From assembly GCA_015680685.1 (NCBI GenBank), contig MNCI01006062.1:1051118-1115117 (forward strand): a stretch of 64,000 nt of DNA. Reading direction: 5' to 3'. The translations under genes were made by a program, and so were the position numbers. This document shows positions 20,540 to 33,500 of this stretch, in pieces. Under the pieces are notes generated by a model. That model was not told the origin of the DNA and searched no databases. It saw only the letters and a program-made list of their open reading frames with translations. Numbering within the stretch: position 1 is the stretch's first letter; every line of letters begins with the position of its first letter. This DNA comes from Gnetum montanum (Eukaryota; Streptophyta; Gnetopsida; Gnetales; Gnetaceae).

Positions 20540-21614
20540 ACAAACAATTTTTGATTATAATCAAACTTGAGGTTGACATATTGAAACTATAGAAAGAAGC
20601 TATTTGGCAATTTTTTGCTCATATCCAAAAAAACATAAGCAATTACTAAAATAAAATTTTAAAATAAATGCTAAAAGTCTCTAAAGGAAAAAAAAATTAC
20701 AAAAATGAAATATTAATCCTTCGAACTTGTTGTGTGGTACTAGAGATTTGACACATGATGAAACATAAGGTGCTTCAAAAACTTTAGTTTAGTTCTAAGG
20801 AGAAAAAGAGATTTTATTTTACACTATTTAGAGATAGCCATCTTAACCTTAACATAGAGTACTTACATGTTGCAATTTCTCTTTGAATTTATCATTTGAT
20901 TAGTAGAATCAAAATGAGCTATCATTATCTTAGGATTGAAATAGGTAGATGGTGTGCTCTTTGTAGGGAAGCTCGTATTTGTGATCTTTACTCTTACAAA
21001 TTTTCACTTCTTACTAAACGGTTTCTTGTCAAGTAAAGGAGAAAAATATCTCTAAAGGAAAAATAAATTAAAGCATCAATCAAAAATAATGAACAAATAG
21101 CAATAGAAATTATAGCTTCCCCAACTTGAGTTGGCAAAATAAAGATTCATACAATTAATCACTGGGATTAGTAGTTGCAACTTCCACCAATCTTTTATGT
21201 CTCTTCAAATAATCCCAACTTAACAAGTTATATGAATTTTTTAAAATATATATTATATTTAAAATAACCCATGTTATTCTATCCTTTGTCCTTTGATTTT
21301 TAGAGGTTATTTGATAAAAAGGGCTCCTAGTCATACCACTAATGCTTTAGAAAATGTGATGGGACCTTAAAGATGTCATCCTATGCACAACAACATTTAT
21401 GCATCATTATGTAATTCAATAAGTATTATAGAATGGTGTATGTATTCCATGCAAATTTAAAGAGTTTTAATGTGGATGTTGGGAGAGATTATAATGAAAT
21501 GGCTCTATGGAGGCTACAAAAGAGTGCATAAATAGATAGGAGGGGATGGTTCTAATGAAATCATGTGCAAAGACCATAAAGGAGATTATGTAGTGATTTT
21601 CATAGTGACTTAGT
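20540..21614. repeat. Long direct repeat, copy 1
   Basis: AT-rich noncoding DNA that matches 24590-26656 in the same orientation over nearly its full length. Examples are the GGTGCTTCAAAAACTTTA block and the TTTAAAGAGTTTTA.TGTGGATGTTGGGAGA block. It immediately precedes the LINE remnant. Confidence 0.75.
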
Positions 21615-21779
21615 GACTTTTTTAAATTCCAAGACAAAGGAACACTGAGAAGAAAATTTTTGATAAAATTCAACATATCAACACTGTAATACAAAATAGT
21701 CCCTTCAATATTATTCTTCAACAACGACTTACTTATGTTCTCTTAGTCAAACAAAAATGTGAAATGCATAATGCTAAGA

Positions 21780-24250
21780 CTGCTCTCATCAAAAGTCATC
21801 TTAACTAATTGAAGATAGAGGAAGAACCATGCAAGGAATTTTTTAAATTGCTAAAAGGTAAAATATTTTACCTATTATTAACTTCATAGAATTTGATAGT
21901 CAAATTAGTTGTAATCCTCTTGTTATCAATGGTTTTCATGAAAGACATTTTCTACATATATTTATTTTAGAGGGTTTTGATCATGAGGAGTTTCTCTCTA
22001 ATTATGATTATTTACCTAATATTATTCATAGCAATCACAACCATCTTCTTGAACAAGATATCTCTCTTACTAAAATTCAAGATGTAATGTTTAGTTTGGC
22101 CAATGATAAGCTCTAGGTTTTGATGGAATTTCAATTGAAATTTGAAAAAAAAAAATCATTGGTATGTTATTGGTATGGACCTTTATTGTATTTTTGTGGA
22201 AGCCATTGAATAATTTTCTCTTGGTTAAGAGCCAAATAGAAGAGTCATTAGACGTATTCCTAAGGAAGGTGATCTTTCCCACATTAGTAATTGGCACCCT
22301 ATTACTCTTCTAAATTGTATTTATAAATTTTTGCTAAATGTCTTACTAAAAGATTAAAACCAATTATTCCTTAGTTAATTACTCTAGTGCAAGTTGGTTT
22401 TGTCAAAGATAGGTATATATTGGACAATGTTGTTGCAACTTGAGAGGATGTGCAGTGGGTTGAGGATTCCAATCAAGACATTGCTTTTTTGAAGCTTGAT
22501 TATGCTAAAGCATATGATAGAATTGGATGGCAATTTATTATTGCTTGTCTTCACAAATATGGTTTTAAAAAAACTTTATTGGGATAATGGAGACGCTTTT
22601 TGCAAATGCTAATGCACTTGTCGCTACAAATGGTGACATTACTAATACTTTCAAGCTCAAATGCTTAGTTAGGCTAAGTTGCCCTCTTGCTCCTTATCTC
22701 TTCATCCTTGCTATAGATTTTTTATGTCATCCTATATAGAAGAACCAAGAACATAATTTTGTCTAAAGCATCTTTATGGAAAATAATTTTGCAAATGACT
22801 CCTTTTTTATGATAAAAAAAAAGGTCAAAGCTATTGCAAATCATCTCTTTTATCATGTTGATCAATATTGCATACTTTCAAGCTCTTAGATTAATTGGTT
22901 CACATCTTCTATTTTTTACAATAATGACTTTCAAGAATAAGCTTTGTCTAAATCTTGGCATTTTCTAGAAAAGTAAAATGTTTTCAAATTGTTAGGCATT
23001 TCTTTTTCCTTTGCTAGATCTTCAAAAACTTTATGTGATGTTACAATGAAGAAAATTGAACAAAAACTTATTAAGTGGAAGGAGAAGAAGCTTTTAATGG
23101 CCAGTTAGTTTACTATTTGTAAGTATATCATTCAAGCTATTCATGTGTATTATTCATCATGTTGGGCTCCTAGTATTTCTACATATTAATTAACTTGTCT
23201 GAAATTTCCTTTCAAGTAGTTTCCATTCTAGAAAAGGATTCTTTTGTGTTTCATATCATATTTGCACTTCTCATAAAGAGGATAGTGGATTAGGATAAGT
23301 AGGTGTTTAAATACTTATCTAGTGGAAAGCCCTAGAAGCTTCATTTTTGTAAGCACATTCAAATGGGTAAGCTTAGAGGTAATGATTACTGGAAAGATAC
23401 TCATTTTTTTTAATTAGATCCTATTTCCAAAAGGCATTACTATATTAGATTTTATTATCATAAAGCACATTTGTAAGGCTTAGAGTTTTATCAATGATTT
23501 TTGGAACTTCAATAATATTACTATTTCTACCACTACACTTGATAAGATCTCTCCTTGATGTCTTTCCATTAATAATGAACCATGAGCTATTAAGCACTAC
23601 ATGGTGTAAGCTTGACATTTCCTTTATTTCATCTCTTTGCATGCATAACCACTAGATTACTTGATGTGAGTGTCAAAATCTCTATAGCATTAATATTATT
23701 TAAAAGTATATATTTTTTATCTTTTGGCTAGTTTGGATAGAAGTGTAACTATTCAAGATTTTCATAATGGTTTTCTTGATTTTATTTCAGATTAATGGCC
23801 ATTATATTTTTCCATGTTGGTCCAAGATTATGTATACTCTTATTAGTTCTAATACTAATATTTGGCCAAGATTCAATTATCTTTGGAAGGTTAATCACAA
23901 TTTATAGTTATGGAAGTAGCAAATTTAGAAAATATAGAATGCCACTACTCCTTCAAAAATTAGACATTTACTATGGTCTTTGATCATCAATGTTTTTTTA
24001 TTGGTTTACATTGTTTTCAAATAAGATTAAGTGAAGTTTTATTTGGTGATACTCCTCAATGTCAAGGATATTTACTTTATACTTGGTGGTGCTTTCATCC
24101 TCTTATTCTTTATGTCACCTAGAAATTTCAATGTAATGTAGCTTTTCATAAAGATTCTCCACCTAATTTTCTTCCATTATTAGTTCAAGGTGACATCATT
24201 AAATAGTCAATGTTTTAGCTAAATTTCTAAATGTTTCTCTTTAGTTTTTT
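21780..24250 (+). pseudogene. LINE (L1-type) reverse transcriptase remnant
   Basis: The plus-strand translation in broken frames shows LINE RT blocks in order: ANDKL then VLMEF (degraded NDKAPGFDG, about 22100), WHPITLLNCIYK (about 22290), GFVKDRYILDN (about 22390), FLKLDYAKAYDRIGW (about 22485-22530), LSCPLAPYLFILAIDF (about 22675), LLGISF and KKIEQKLIKWKEKKLLMAS (about 22990-23105). The catalytic DD box is not visible. Stops are frequent. A LINE copies itself by target-primed reverse transcription; this one is dead. Confidence 0.8.
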
Positions 24251-25334
24251 TCTTTTTTATTAGCACAAAGCCTTTAGTAGAAAATGAAAACCCATTTGGG
24301 TACTTCTAAACAAGGGCAAGGTCTAATCCTTTTTCTACCCCAAAGGGAAGGTTTTCGATTGATTATAAGGATGAAAACCTTAAAAAGCATCCTAAAACCT
24401 TTGGACCTTTCCATTTTGTTGTTTTGGATTTTCTCCTTTTCTTCTCTACTTTTGTACTTTGAATTTTTATTTTTAATATATTTATTTTTTGGGATTTGAC
24501 ACCCCTAAGTTAAGTAAATAAATAAGGGAAGCAAATTGAAATAATCCAAAAAAAATGTTTGATTATCAACTATCAAGTTGATTTCCGAGCCCCATTTGAC
24601 ATTTTGTTGCTTGACATTGACATATTGCAACTAGGGATAGAAGCTATTTATCAATTCATTATTATATCCAAAAAAAACACAAGCAATGACTAAAATAAGA
24701 TTTTCAAAGAAGTGGTAAAAGTCTCTAAAGAGGAAGGATAGTTATATAAAGGAAAAAATGATTACAAAACTGAAATATCAATCCTACTAACTTGTTGTGT
24801 GGTGATATGACACATGATGGAACATAAGGTGCTTCAAAAACTTTAATTTAAGTTTAAGGAGAAAAAGAGATTTTATCTTGCACTATTTAGAGATGGCAAT
24901 ATTAGCCTCAACTTAGAGTATTTACATATTGCAATTTCTTTTCAAATTTATGGTTTGATTAGTAGAATTAAAATGAGCTATCATTGTCTTAGGATTTAAA
25001 TACGAAAGCTCATACTTATAAGCTATGCCATGTTATATTTTTTAGATGTAAGTGGAAAAAAGATATTCTAAGTTTGCATGAACCCCTTCAATTACGTATG
25101 AGGACACTAGGACTTTTTTTAATATATTCTTGATATTTTTAACATGGATGCTTCTTTTATTCAATAAATTCCTTGGATTTTTTTTAGGATATAATAAAAT
25201 TATATTTCATTTTAAATTTCATTATAGATGTTTCTTCATAAAATGTTCACTAAGCATTAGTTTCAACATAGTCTTTCAAGACATGATACATACATAGAAT
25301 TAATTAAAGAAAAGGAAACTTGTCAATGATAGGT

Positions 25335-25475
25335 GCTTCAAGTGTATTAGATCATTGTCTTGTTAAGTAAGAGGTTGCCAGTTGGAGTCATACTTGAGGC
25401 ATCATTATATCCTTGTAATGTATCCTATTGGCTATATGTCTTGGGGTATACCTATAGTCATGCTTTTGGATTCTA
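25335..25475 (+). mobile_element. tRNA-derived SINE-like copy (family b)
   Basis: Contains TTAGATCATTGTCTTGTTAAG (A-box side) and GCCAGTTGGAGTC (B-box side) at tRNA-like spacing. Similar copies lie at 39560 and 45395. It ends just before the C-rich tract. Confidence 0.45.
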
Positions 25476-25483
25476 ACATTACC

Positions 25484-25526
25484 CCATCCCCCATCCCCCA
25501 TCCCCCATCCCCCTCCCCTTCTCCCA
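25484..25526 (-). repeat. C-rich tract with G-quadruplex potential on the minus strand
   Basis: CCCCAT/CCCCCAT units, four tandem copies followed by CCCCCTCCCC. The minus strand therefore carries at least five runs of four or five G with two-base loops. Confidence 0.8.
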
Positions 25527-25653
25527 TGATTATTTTTTGATAGTGGCTTGCTAGTGTAAGAATCATATAATTATTTTTTAAAAAAGAAATTTTTTTGTTT
25601 AAATGCAAAGTACATTAGATCAACAACATAGAAGAGAGAATCTAAAGAAAAAG

Positions 25654-25803
25654 GCTAACAATGAGGTATTAGCCTAGTGGTACAAGTCTTGGCCTGGTAA
25701 TCCTAGGTCACCTTTTTGATTCTACTAGGTAGTACTAAGTTATCAACTTCTATAAATCTTGATGTGTATTTATGATTCAATTATTTTGGATTCCAACATT
25801 GTC
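25654..25803 (+). mobile_element. tRNA-derived SINE-like copy (family a)
   Basis: A box TAGCCTAGTGG (25670-25680) and a weak B box near 25715. The tail TTTTGGATTCCAACATTG is shared in form with the copy at 25955. Confidence 0.5.
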
Positions 25804-25954
25804 CCTAAAGAAAAAGGGTAATGTTTTTGGGGACACCTTTCCAATTTTTCATCCTTACAACCAATCTTGAAAAATCTCCCTATGGGTATATAAAAGAGAC
25901 CAAGCCTTCAAAGTGCCCTTTTGGATTTTCACTTCTTACTAAAATGTTTCTTGT

Positions 25955-26105
25955 AACAATGAGGTATTAGCCTTGTGGTAAGACTCTTGATTTGAAAGCT
26001 CCAAGTTATGGGTTTGATTATGGTGGGCAATGAGTTATTAAGTTCTAATTGAACTATATATCTTGGGGTGTACTTGTATAACAATTATTTTAGGGTTCCA
26101 ACACC
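25955..26105 (+). mobile_element. tRNA-derived SINE-like copy (family a)
   Basis: A box TAGCCTTGTGG (25968-25978) and B box GGGTTTGATTA (26010-26020). The tail TTTTAGGGTTCCAACACC resembles the copy at 25654. It is inserted in long direct repeat copy 2. Confidence 0.55.
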
Positions 26106-26656
26106 CTAAAGGATATCTTGTAAAGAGAAGGAGAAAACTCTCTCTAAAGACAACAAAAATTAAAGTATCAATCACAAATAATGAATAAATAGCAATAACT
26201 TCCCTAACTTAAGCAGGCAAAACAAAGATTCACACAATTGATGATTAGGATTGGTAATTACAACTCCCAACAATCTTTCATGTTTCTTCAAATAAGCCCA
26301 ACCTAACCGGTTATATAATTTTAAAAAATATATATATTATATTAAAAACAACCCATGTGACTTTGTCCTTCGATTTTTGGAGGTTATTCGCTTGAAAAGG
26401 GCTCCCGCTGATACGACCAATGGTTTAGACAATGTCATGGGACCTTAAAGATGCCCTCCTCTGTATAACAACATTATGTAATTCAGCAAGTTTTATAAAA
26501 TGATGTCCGCTTTCCACGCAAATTTAAAGAGTTTTAGTGTGGATGTTGGGAGATTACAATGACACGGCTCTACCAAGCCTACCAAAGGGTGCATAAACAG
26601 GGAGTGAAATCACCATATTGGAGATTATGAAGTGATTTTCATTGTGACTTAGTGAT

Positions 26657-27045
26657 GTGTTTACTTTGTAAAATGAAACACCATGAACTGATGTATTTTA
26701 CTCTGAGTTTAATCAATGTTTTACTGATTGTTTTAGGTTATTTACTGTCTTAATTATCTTCTTCATTTATCACGTCGTCACAGACACGGTAGGCTTTGGG
26801 GTGTGACATAGTGGGTGACATAACATGTGCTCAAACTCTCAAGCATGCCGCAAGCAAGAGCCCAGTTTGGATGATGAGGCAACGAAAACTTTGTCATAGC
26901 TTTTAACATGTTAGTGGGTTGCATTTATACTATCGCATTCTCAGGCCTTGCATCCTGACCTATGAATGCTCAACACCTAAAAAAAAGAAAAAAACAAATG
27001 CTTTGGGTGGCTGTTACGCCCTTTGTGCAGTCTTGTTCGTCATCA
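26657..27045. other. Intergenic, no gene seen
   Basis: AT-rich DNA without credible coding. A short purine run lies near 26980. Confidence 0.5.
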
Positions 27046-27545
27046 CAGGATATGTATATGCTGTCACTTACTCTGGCACCTGCTCTAAATCAAGATGCAT
27101 GCGGAGTTGGAATCCTGATATCAACGCCGACCATTTTAATGATGAAAGCCACCTTATCCTCGTGGAAAGCAACAAGAAATGATGATCATCAGAGCTTCAA
27201 TGCTCATCTTTTTTAAGACCAGGAAAGATCGTCCTAAGATGGAAGGTCATCCTAAGATGGTCTGTGGATCCTAAGATGGTCTGTGGTTGATTGAAAGCTT
27301 AACCTTTTTCGGGCAGAATAAGAAAGAATCATCCTCAGAAGGTGAAGGTGAATAGATGGATGAACAAAAGTTGTGATATGTATATGTCATCTCACTTAAT
27401 CTGGCACCTGCTTTAAACCAATATGCATGAGGAGTTGGAATACTGATATCCATGCTGTCCATTTTCATGAAAAAAGTTAACCTTTTCTTATGCGAAGCAA
27501 TGAGATGGGATTATCATTTAAAGTCTCAATGTTCATTTTGTTAAT
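27046..27545. repeat. Diverged tandem duplication (about 330-base offset)
   Basis: 27046-27220 matches 27374-27545 (shared ATATGTATATG, TCTGGCACCTGCT and GGAGTTGGAAT blocks). Between them are three CCTAAGATGG repeats (27230-27285). Short ORFs here are not supported as genes. Confidence 0.65.
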
Positions 27546-27745
27546 AAGGAAAAGGTTATTTTAAGAGGATCAGTGGATGAACAAATGGTTGACCCTTTCA
27601 AGTGTAATAAGAAAGAAAGGATCATTCTAAGAGGGTTGATGTATGAATAAAAGTCTAACTTCTTTTGTGTAGCTGTACCTAAGCTCAAACATAAGTCTTA
27701 TGATTTCAGAAACAAGCACCTTATCATCACTCCAAGGATTACAAA
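27546..27745 (-). mobile_element. SINE-like fragment (family c), minus orientation
   Basis: The end block AAGCTCAAACATAAGTCTTA...CACCTTATCATCACTC matches copies at 29985, 39345 and 39720. On the minus strand it reads as a tRNA-like GAGTGATGATAAGG (A-box-like) and TTTGAGC (B-box-like). The preceding GGATCA...AGAGG text also recurs in those copies. Confidence 0.4.
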
Positions 27746-29984
27746 TCTTGAATAAGCAAAAAAAAAAAAAGCATGAGAGAAAGGTGTTTGATCGTGAACA
27801 AGCAAAACACCATGAGCGAAGGTGTTTGATTTTCTTTTAATGTCGAGGAAAAATATAAATGGTAAACCTTAGGTTAAGGCTTTGTAGCCTTTCCAGGTGT
27901 TGTTGAGGCTGGAAACAACGAATTTTTAAGAGAATCAGACCTACCTCCTGCGTGGGAATAGGCCGCCTCTACCTCCTGCGTGGGAATAGGCCGCCTCAAG
28001 AACATCTGGAAAGGCCACAAACAACAATATATGAGTTGTTGATTTGAAATGATCTGTGGAGGCCAAAAAAACAATTAAAGGCATCATCCCATGCCCGGCC
28101 GGTGAAAAAGAAAGAAAAGTTGGCCATGCATGGAGATTTATATAATACAACAAAGGGGTATGATTTACAGCTCAGGCAGTGGAAGTGGCAAGTGGGGTGA
28201 CGTGCACGCGGAAGATCAGATGAAGAGGAGCTGTAGAGATTTAAAAATCCGAAAAAACAGGAGGGAAAGATCAAAAGATATAAAAAGAGAGAGAGAGAAT
28301 CAGGAGCAGCAGCTGCTGTGCACGGGACACCACACAACTCCACTTCATTCCAGTCTCCACTCCACTCAAAAACACAAGTGCATATCATTTGCTTTGCTTT
28401 GTTTTGCTTTGTTGCTGCAGCAGCACTACTACTACTACTGCACTACTGAAAAACCCACCATAGAATCATCAAGAAAAAGGAGCAGCCAGGCACCCAATGA
28501 AAGCACTGTCAAAGCCCTTCATCATTGTGCCTTAAATTAATGTCGACGGCCCACGTGGCGCAGTTGGTTCCAGAGCTGAGAGAACAGAACAAACGCCTCC
28601 TTCCTGGTCACATCCGAGGCCAAAATAAAGACCAATGAGAGAGATGAGATGAGAAAGAATTTTACTAATAACTCTAAATTATGGTCTTAAGCACTACAGC
28701 CAATTAGCATATAATATAGGCATCAATCCTGCTACTACTACTGTCAGATTTGAGGCATAAGGAATCGAAGGTAGAGACTATGAAAAAATGCAGACCCACC
28801 ACCGCCACCACGGTGGTGTTGATGTGATGATGCACAGCTGTTAAATGTGGCTTTTTTAATGGAGTCCTCACTTGTTAACTGATTGCCTTGCATGGCAAAT
28901 CATGGTAAATTGCTCTTGTCTGAAGCTGTAAAGCTCTAGGTTTTAATGTAGCTGAATTTTACTTTCTTGTATATAGTAATGAAGGTAAGGTGTAGTTAGC
29001 AAATGATGGTATAGTGCTTTTTCTTTTCAGAGTAGCAAAACTTTAGGTTCAAGCCTCAGTATAATATAGTTACTTTAATAGAGCTACCATAAACCTTGAA
29101 GTGATGACCTTTTTTAATTGCAACTGAAATTAAAAATTAAAAAGGTTGTTATGGGAAACTCAAAAACCAAAAACAAATTATATTAATAGACAGCAATGAT
29201 ACATCCACATCAGCTATATCCTCTGGTTCATGATCAAGATAACGGAATAGTACATTAAGACATCCAAACACTACTAACATCACTGAGAGAAAGTCAAGAT
29301 CCAAAGGTCTTGAGTGCCATTACTGATTTTTTTTTAAACCTTTCTACCCATCTTTAAAAAGATAAGAAATGAATCAAGCCTAGCAAATGAAGTTAAACCC
29401 CCATGTTCCCAGGTAAGAAAACAAAGCCTCCCTGTTTCCCGCGAATTGTTTGAAAACAAATTACGGGCGGCGGCTAATCTACTTAATTCTGTTTTCCTGC
29501 TTTTTCAGTAATTGTGCGCGGCTCTAGCCATAAACCTAGAACCACCTTTCACTTGTCTCAGGCAGCGCTATAATTTGGTATGTGCAGTGGAGTTTAATAG
29601 ATAATGGAGGGAAGAGCATGTCACGCCATGGCTGCAGTGCCTGTCAAAGTTTTCCTATTTTCTGTGCATGTCGGTCTCGAATCGGTCATGGATGGAGGAG
29701 GAGGTGGTGGGTGCGTTTTCTGGTTTAAGTCTGGTAAGGACAGCAACGTTTGTTTCTGCTTCATCCTCTTCCTCTTCCTCTTCCTCTTGCTCGTGGTCAT
29801 GGTCACTCCTCACTTCCTCAGTCAGCAGCACCCAGCAACACCACTCACTTCCACCATTTTATGTTTTTTTCACTTTGATTTGATGGGAAACATTGGCATC
29901 TTGCGCCAAGTTATGGCATATGTACAGAAATTCTTGGGATATCTACAGACATTCTAAAAGCCACATGGACAAAGCCTAAGGCCT
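27746..29984. other. Intergenic upstream region of the ABCG gene
   Basis: No supported gene. It holds an A-rich run (27758-27770), two tandem copies of a 29-30 base unit starting CTACCTCCTGCGTGGG (27941-27999), a GT/GCTTT-rich stretch near 28385-28440 and a CTTCCTCTT run near 29765-29785. Long ORFs at 28130-28540 and 29604-29957 are low-complexity and have no family signature. Confidence 0.5.
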
Positions 29985-30152
29985 AAGCCTTGAAAGGATC
30001 ATCACTTAGAGGCTCAATGATCATCCTGCTTACTGGGGTCCTTGGAGGGTCAGTGGCTGAACAAAAACCTAAACTTCTTTCTGGTGGCTGTCTATGCTCA
30101 AATCCAGATCTTACAACTCGAAAAACAAACACCTTACCATCACTCTAAGTAA
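29985..30152 (-). mobile_element. SINE-like copy (family c), minus orientation
   Basis: Starts TGAAAGGATCATCACTTAGAGG and ends ACCTTACCATCACTCTAAG. The minus strand shows an A-box-like GAGTGATGGTAAGG and a B-box-like GGATTTGAGC. It lies about 200 bases upstream of the ABCG TATA box. Confidence 0.5.
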
Positions 30153-30356
30153 ATATACTGAATCATCACGATGATGAGTAGATAGGCATGAAGCATCTAT
30201 AAATAGCAGGCCAGGCAGCCTTTGGTGGAGGCTTGATTCCATTTCTGTTCACGGGATTTGTGGCACGGCCCATCACAGATTTCAACAGTGGTGGCAGAGC
30301 ATATTTGGTTCTCCAGGTTCCCAACAAAGCGCCCTCCATCACCGCCCCTCACACTG

Positions 30357-30366
30357 TATATATAAA
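30357..30366 (+). promoter_or_regulatory. TATA box of the ABCG gene
   Basis: TATATATAAA lies 141-150 bases upstream of the start codon, so transcription would start near 30390 with a leader of about 115 bases. The GC-rich GCGCCCTCCATCACCGCCCC lies just upstream. Confidence 0.7.
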
Positions 30367-30506
30367 GGCACTAACCAGCACCTGCGGCTGCAGCAGGCGC
30401 TAAGTAAGTAACTTGGATACAAATTCAAGCAGAAGCAGCGCGCCTGCGTTTAATTTCATCCATCAATTAGCTCTGTGTACGTGTTGGCCAAAAAAAAAAG
30501 AAAAAA

Positions 30507-33500
30507 ATGATGCCACCGGAGGATCCGTTTCAGCCGAATCCAAGTAATATGGTTGCGGGTTCAAGAAGTAGCACGAACATAACTATGCTGTCTCTCCCTG
30601 CTAAGCCAAATCCCAATCCCAGGGTAGGAGACTCTGGTGAGCGCAGAGTTCTTGACATTCCAGTTCTGCTTCTCCATCAGCCTCCTCCATCTAAGCTTCA
30701 AAATCAGCAACAGCTACATACGACGGTTTCGGTTGTAGATCAGCTGCCATCGCCCTCACCCTTGCCTTCTCTGGCCTTCGCTTCTATTTCGAATCCCAAT
30801 TCCATGTCTGTTTCGAGCAGGTCATCATGGCAGCCCGTCACACTGAAGGTGAGAAAACAGCCTACATATATATATTTTGCATATTTCATGTGGATTTTCT
30901 GGTTGTTGTGGTTGTTGTGTTACTTGGAAGTGCAATTAAATATATAACAATAATAGAATCCAGTTTTTCAACCATTCTTTTGAAGAATGTGCTGGAGGAG
31001 TGAAGAATTATGTCGAGCCATTCTTTTTAGAAACAATTTGAGCCCGTCATTTGTTTTCTAGAATTCAGAATTCGTTCATTAACAAGATTGAACTTAATTC
31101 TGCATTGTGACATGCAGCAGAGAATGCATATACAGATCATGGTGCCTAGAATTTTTCTTCCTACGATTCTGACGTGGGATATTACGGTTACAAATTTAGT
31201 TGACATTTTTCCAAATATTACTCAATGTTCCTCTGAAGTATAGGGTATTACAGTTAATTTGTTTCAAATGTTACCCACAATTCTTTCTTTCTTTTACCCA
31301 CAATTCTTTCTTTCTTTTATCATCATAATAATAGGGTCATCTACCTAAGTTCTTTTTCACTCTTACCTTCTATGAAAAGGTACATCTTTGTCTATAACTC
31401 ATACTGCAATTCTGTTCATAACGTTTTCCAGTACACTTCTACTGAGTAATAAATCCATGGAGTGCTCTAGTATTCTGGGATCCTGAATACGAAGGTGATT
31501 TTACTGAAATTTCAGTTTTAGTTTTCAGTATCCGAACTCTCCTGCCAATGTTTTCAAAACTCACAGTTTTACATTTCTACTCCGTAACACAAGCTGTACG
31601 GGGACGTCTTCATAAAATTTCAATTTCAATGTGATGGGTAAAATCACGAGGCAACTGAGAGAGATATATATATGTTAAGAACGGAAGAGGGTAATTGATT
31701 CACGGAGTCGGATCTTTGATTGTTATGTGCAGTTCGAGCATGTATGTTACAAGGTAAAGCTGAAGAGCCAGGGATGCTGCATGGGAATAATGGGAACGAA
31801 ACTGGGAATGGGAACCGCGGCGACGACGACGGAGAAATTGATACTGGACGACGTTTCAGGGATGGTCTGCCCGGGGGAGATGCTGGCCATGCTGGGACCG
31901 TCGGGCAGCGGCAAGACGACGCTGCTGTCGGCATTGGCGGGCAGGCTTCTGCGTCCGGATTCTGCAGGAGGAGGAGGAGTAACAGGGGCTGAGCTTTCAG
32001 GCAGAATTACGTACAACGGACAAGGACTCAGCACAGGAATGAAGCGCCGGACTGGCTACGTTTCCCAGGATGACGTCCTGTACGCGCACTTGACTGTCGA
32101 GGAGACGCTGCTCTACGCGGCTCTGCTGCAAGGCTTTCCGTCAGCGTCGTCGGAGGCCCAAGCACAGGTTTGTGAGAGTAAAGCAAAACAAAGCAATTTG
32201 CAGTTTTATAATTATGATCTTTGTTTGATTAGTCACTTTGTTGGGTCGGGTTTTGTTTTTTATGATATGTAATCTTTGTTTGATTACTCACTTTATTGAG
32301 TCAGTTTTTGTTCTTCGTGACATGACATGAATGTATTCGCTGTTTAATAGATTCGCTGAGTCCAATTTGCAGTTTTATAATTATAATCTTTGTTTGATTA
32401 GTACTTGGTTGAGTCAGTTTTTGTTCTTTATGACAATCTTTGTTTGATTAGTCACTTTGCTGAGTCAGTTTTTGTTCTTCATGAGATGTATTAGATATTT
32501 AATAGATGCTCTGAGGCCAATTTGCAGTTTTATAATTATAATCGTTGTTTGATTAGTCATTTTGTTGAGTCAGTTATCTTTGTTTGATTAGTGACTTTTT
32601 TGAGTCAGTTTTTGTTCTTTAATAGGTCCTTTGACTCTAACTCAGTTTCCATTTCAGTTTCATAATTACAATCTTTGTTTGATATTTGCCATACCAACGT
32701 GAATATGTGCTCAAGAATGTGTGAAAAGGGGCATGTTTCTTTCTAAATTTAGCTGTGGTTCTTTCAGGTTCAAACACTCCTTTTATTGAAGGGCGGAATG
32801 TCGGTTCTCTGCTTTTATTTTTATTCCTTTCTTCCAATTTACGGTAACGATGTAATTGCTTGTTGCGTTTGTGTTCCTTTCTTCTGATTTACGGTAGCCA
32901 TGTAATAATTGCTTTTTGCATTTGTGCATGTGGCTAACTTGGTTTGCAGCTTTATGTTTATTTCAATCGAAGTTCCTTTTGCTTACTGGTTTTCACAAGC
33001 TGTGTTAGTTTACAGTAACGATGTAATATCGCGTATGGTTTATGGTTGTGGTGTATTACAAAAAAGTGAGGAAGGTTGATATAATTATGTAATTGTGTTA
33101 TCTAGTAATTGTGTTATTAGATAGTGTTATCTCATTAGATATAATTTTGTAATTGTGTTATTAGTAATTGTGTTATTAGATAGTGTTATCTCATTAGTTA
33201 CAAGCAGTATCTTTTTGTAATTGTATAAGTGATGGCATCACCCCAGGTGGAGGCGGTAATTGTGTTATTAGATAGTGTTATCTCATTAGTTACAAGCAGT
33301 ATCTTCTTGTAATTGTATCAAGTGATGGCATCACCCCAGGTGGAGGCGGTCATGACAGAGCTGGGGCTGCTCCGCTGCCGCCAGACACGAGTAGGCGGAG
33401 GGCTAATCCGCGGCGTGTCTGGCGGTGAGCGGAAGCGGGTGAGCATCGGCGTGGAGCTGCTCAGCAACCCCAGCATCGTGTTCGTGGATGAGGCAACGTC

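Larger units (their letters stand above)
24590..26656. repeat. Long direct repeat, copy 2 (with SINE-like insertions)
   Basis: Matches 20540-21614, but has about 1 kb of extra DNA in the middle containing SINE-like copies and a C-rich tract (about 25020-26110). Together the two copies bracket the LINE remnant. Confidence 0.7.

Noticed and set aside
28130-28540. 136-codon plus-strand ORF
   Set aside because: Composition driven by simple repeats; no recognisable domain.
28545-28580. CACGTGGCGCAGTTGGTTCC as the start of a tRNA gene
   Set aside because: The start looks tRNA-like, but no anticodon arm, T-arm or matching acceptor stem follows.
29604-29957. 117-codon plus-strand ORF upstream of the ABCG gene
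   Set aside because: Low-complexity hydrophobic and Ser/Phe runs from CTTCCT repeats, no domain, no promoter context.
31644-32034. Minus-strand ORFs across ABCG exon 2
   Set aside because: Shadow frames of a GC-rich exon.
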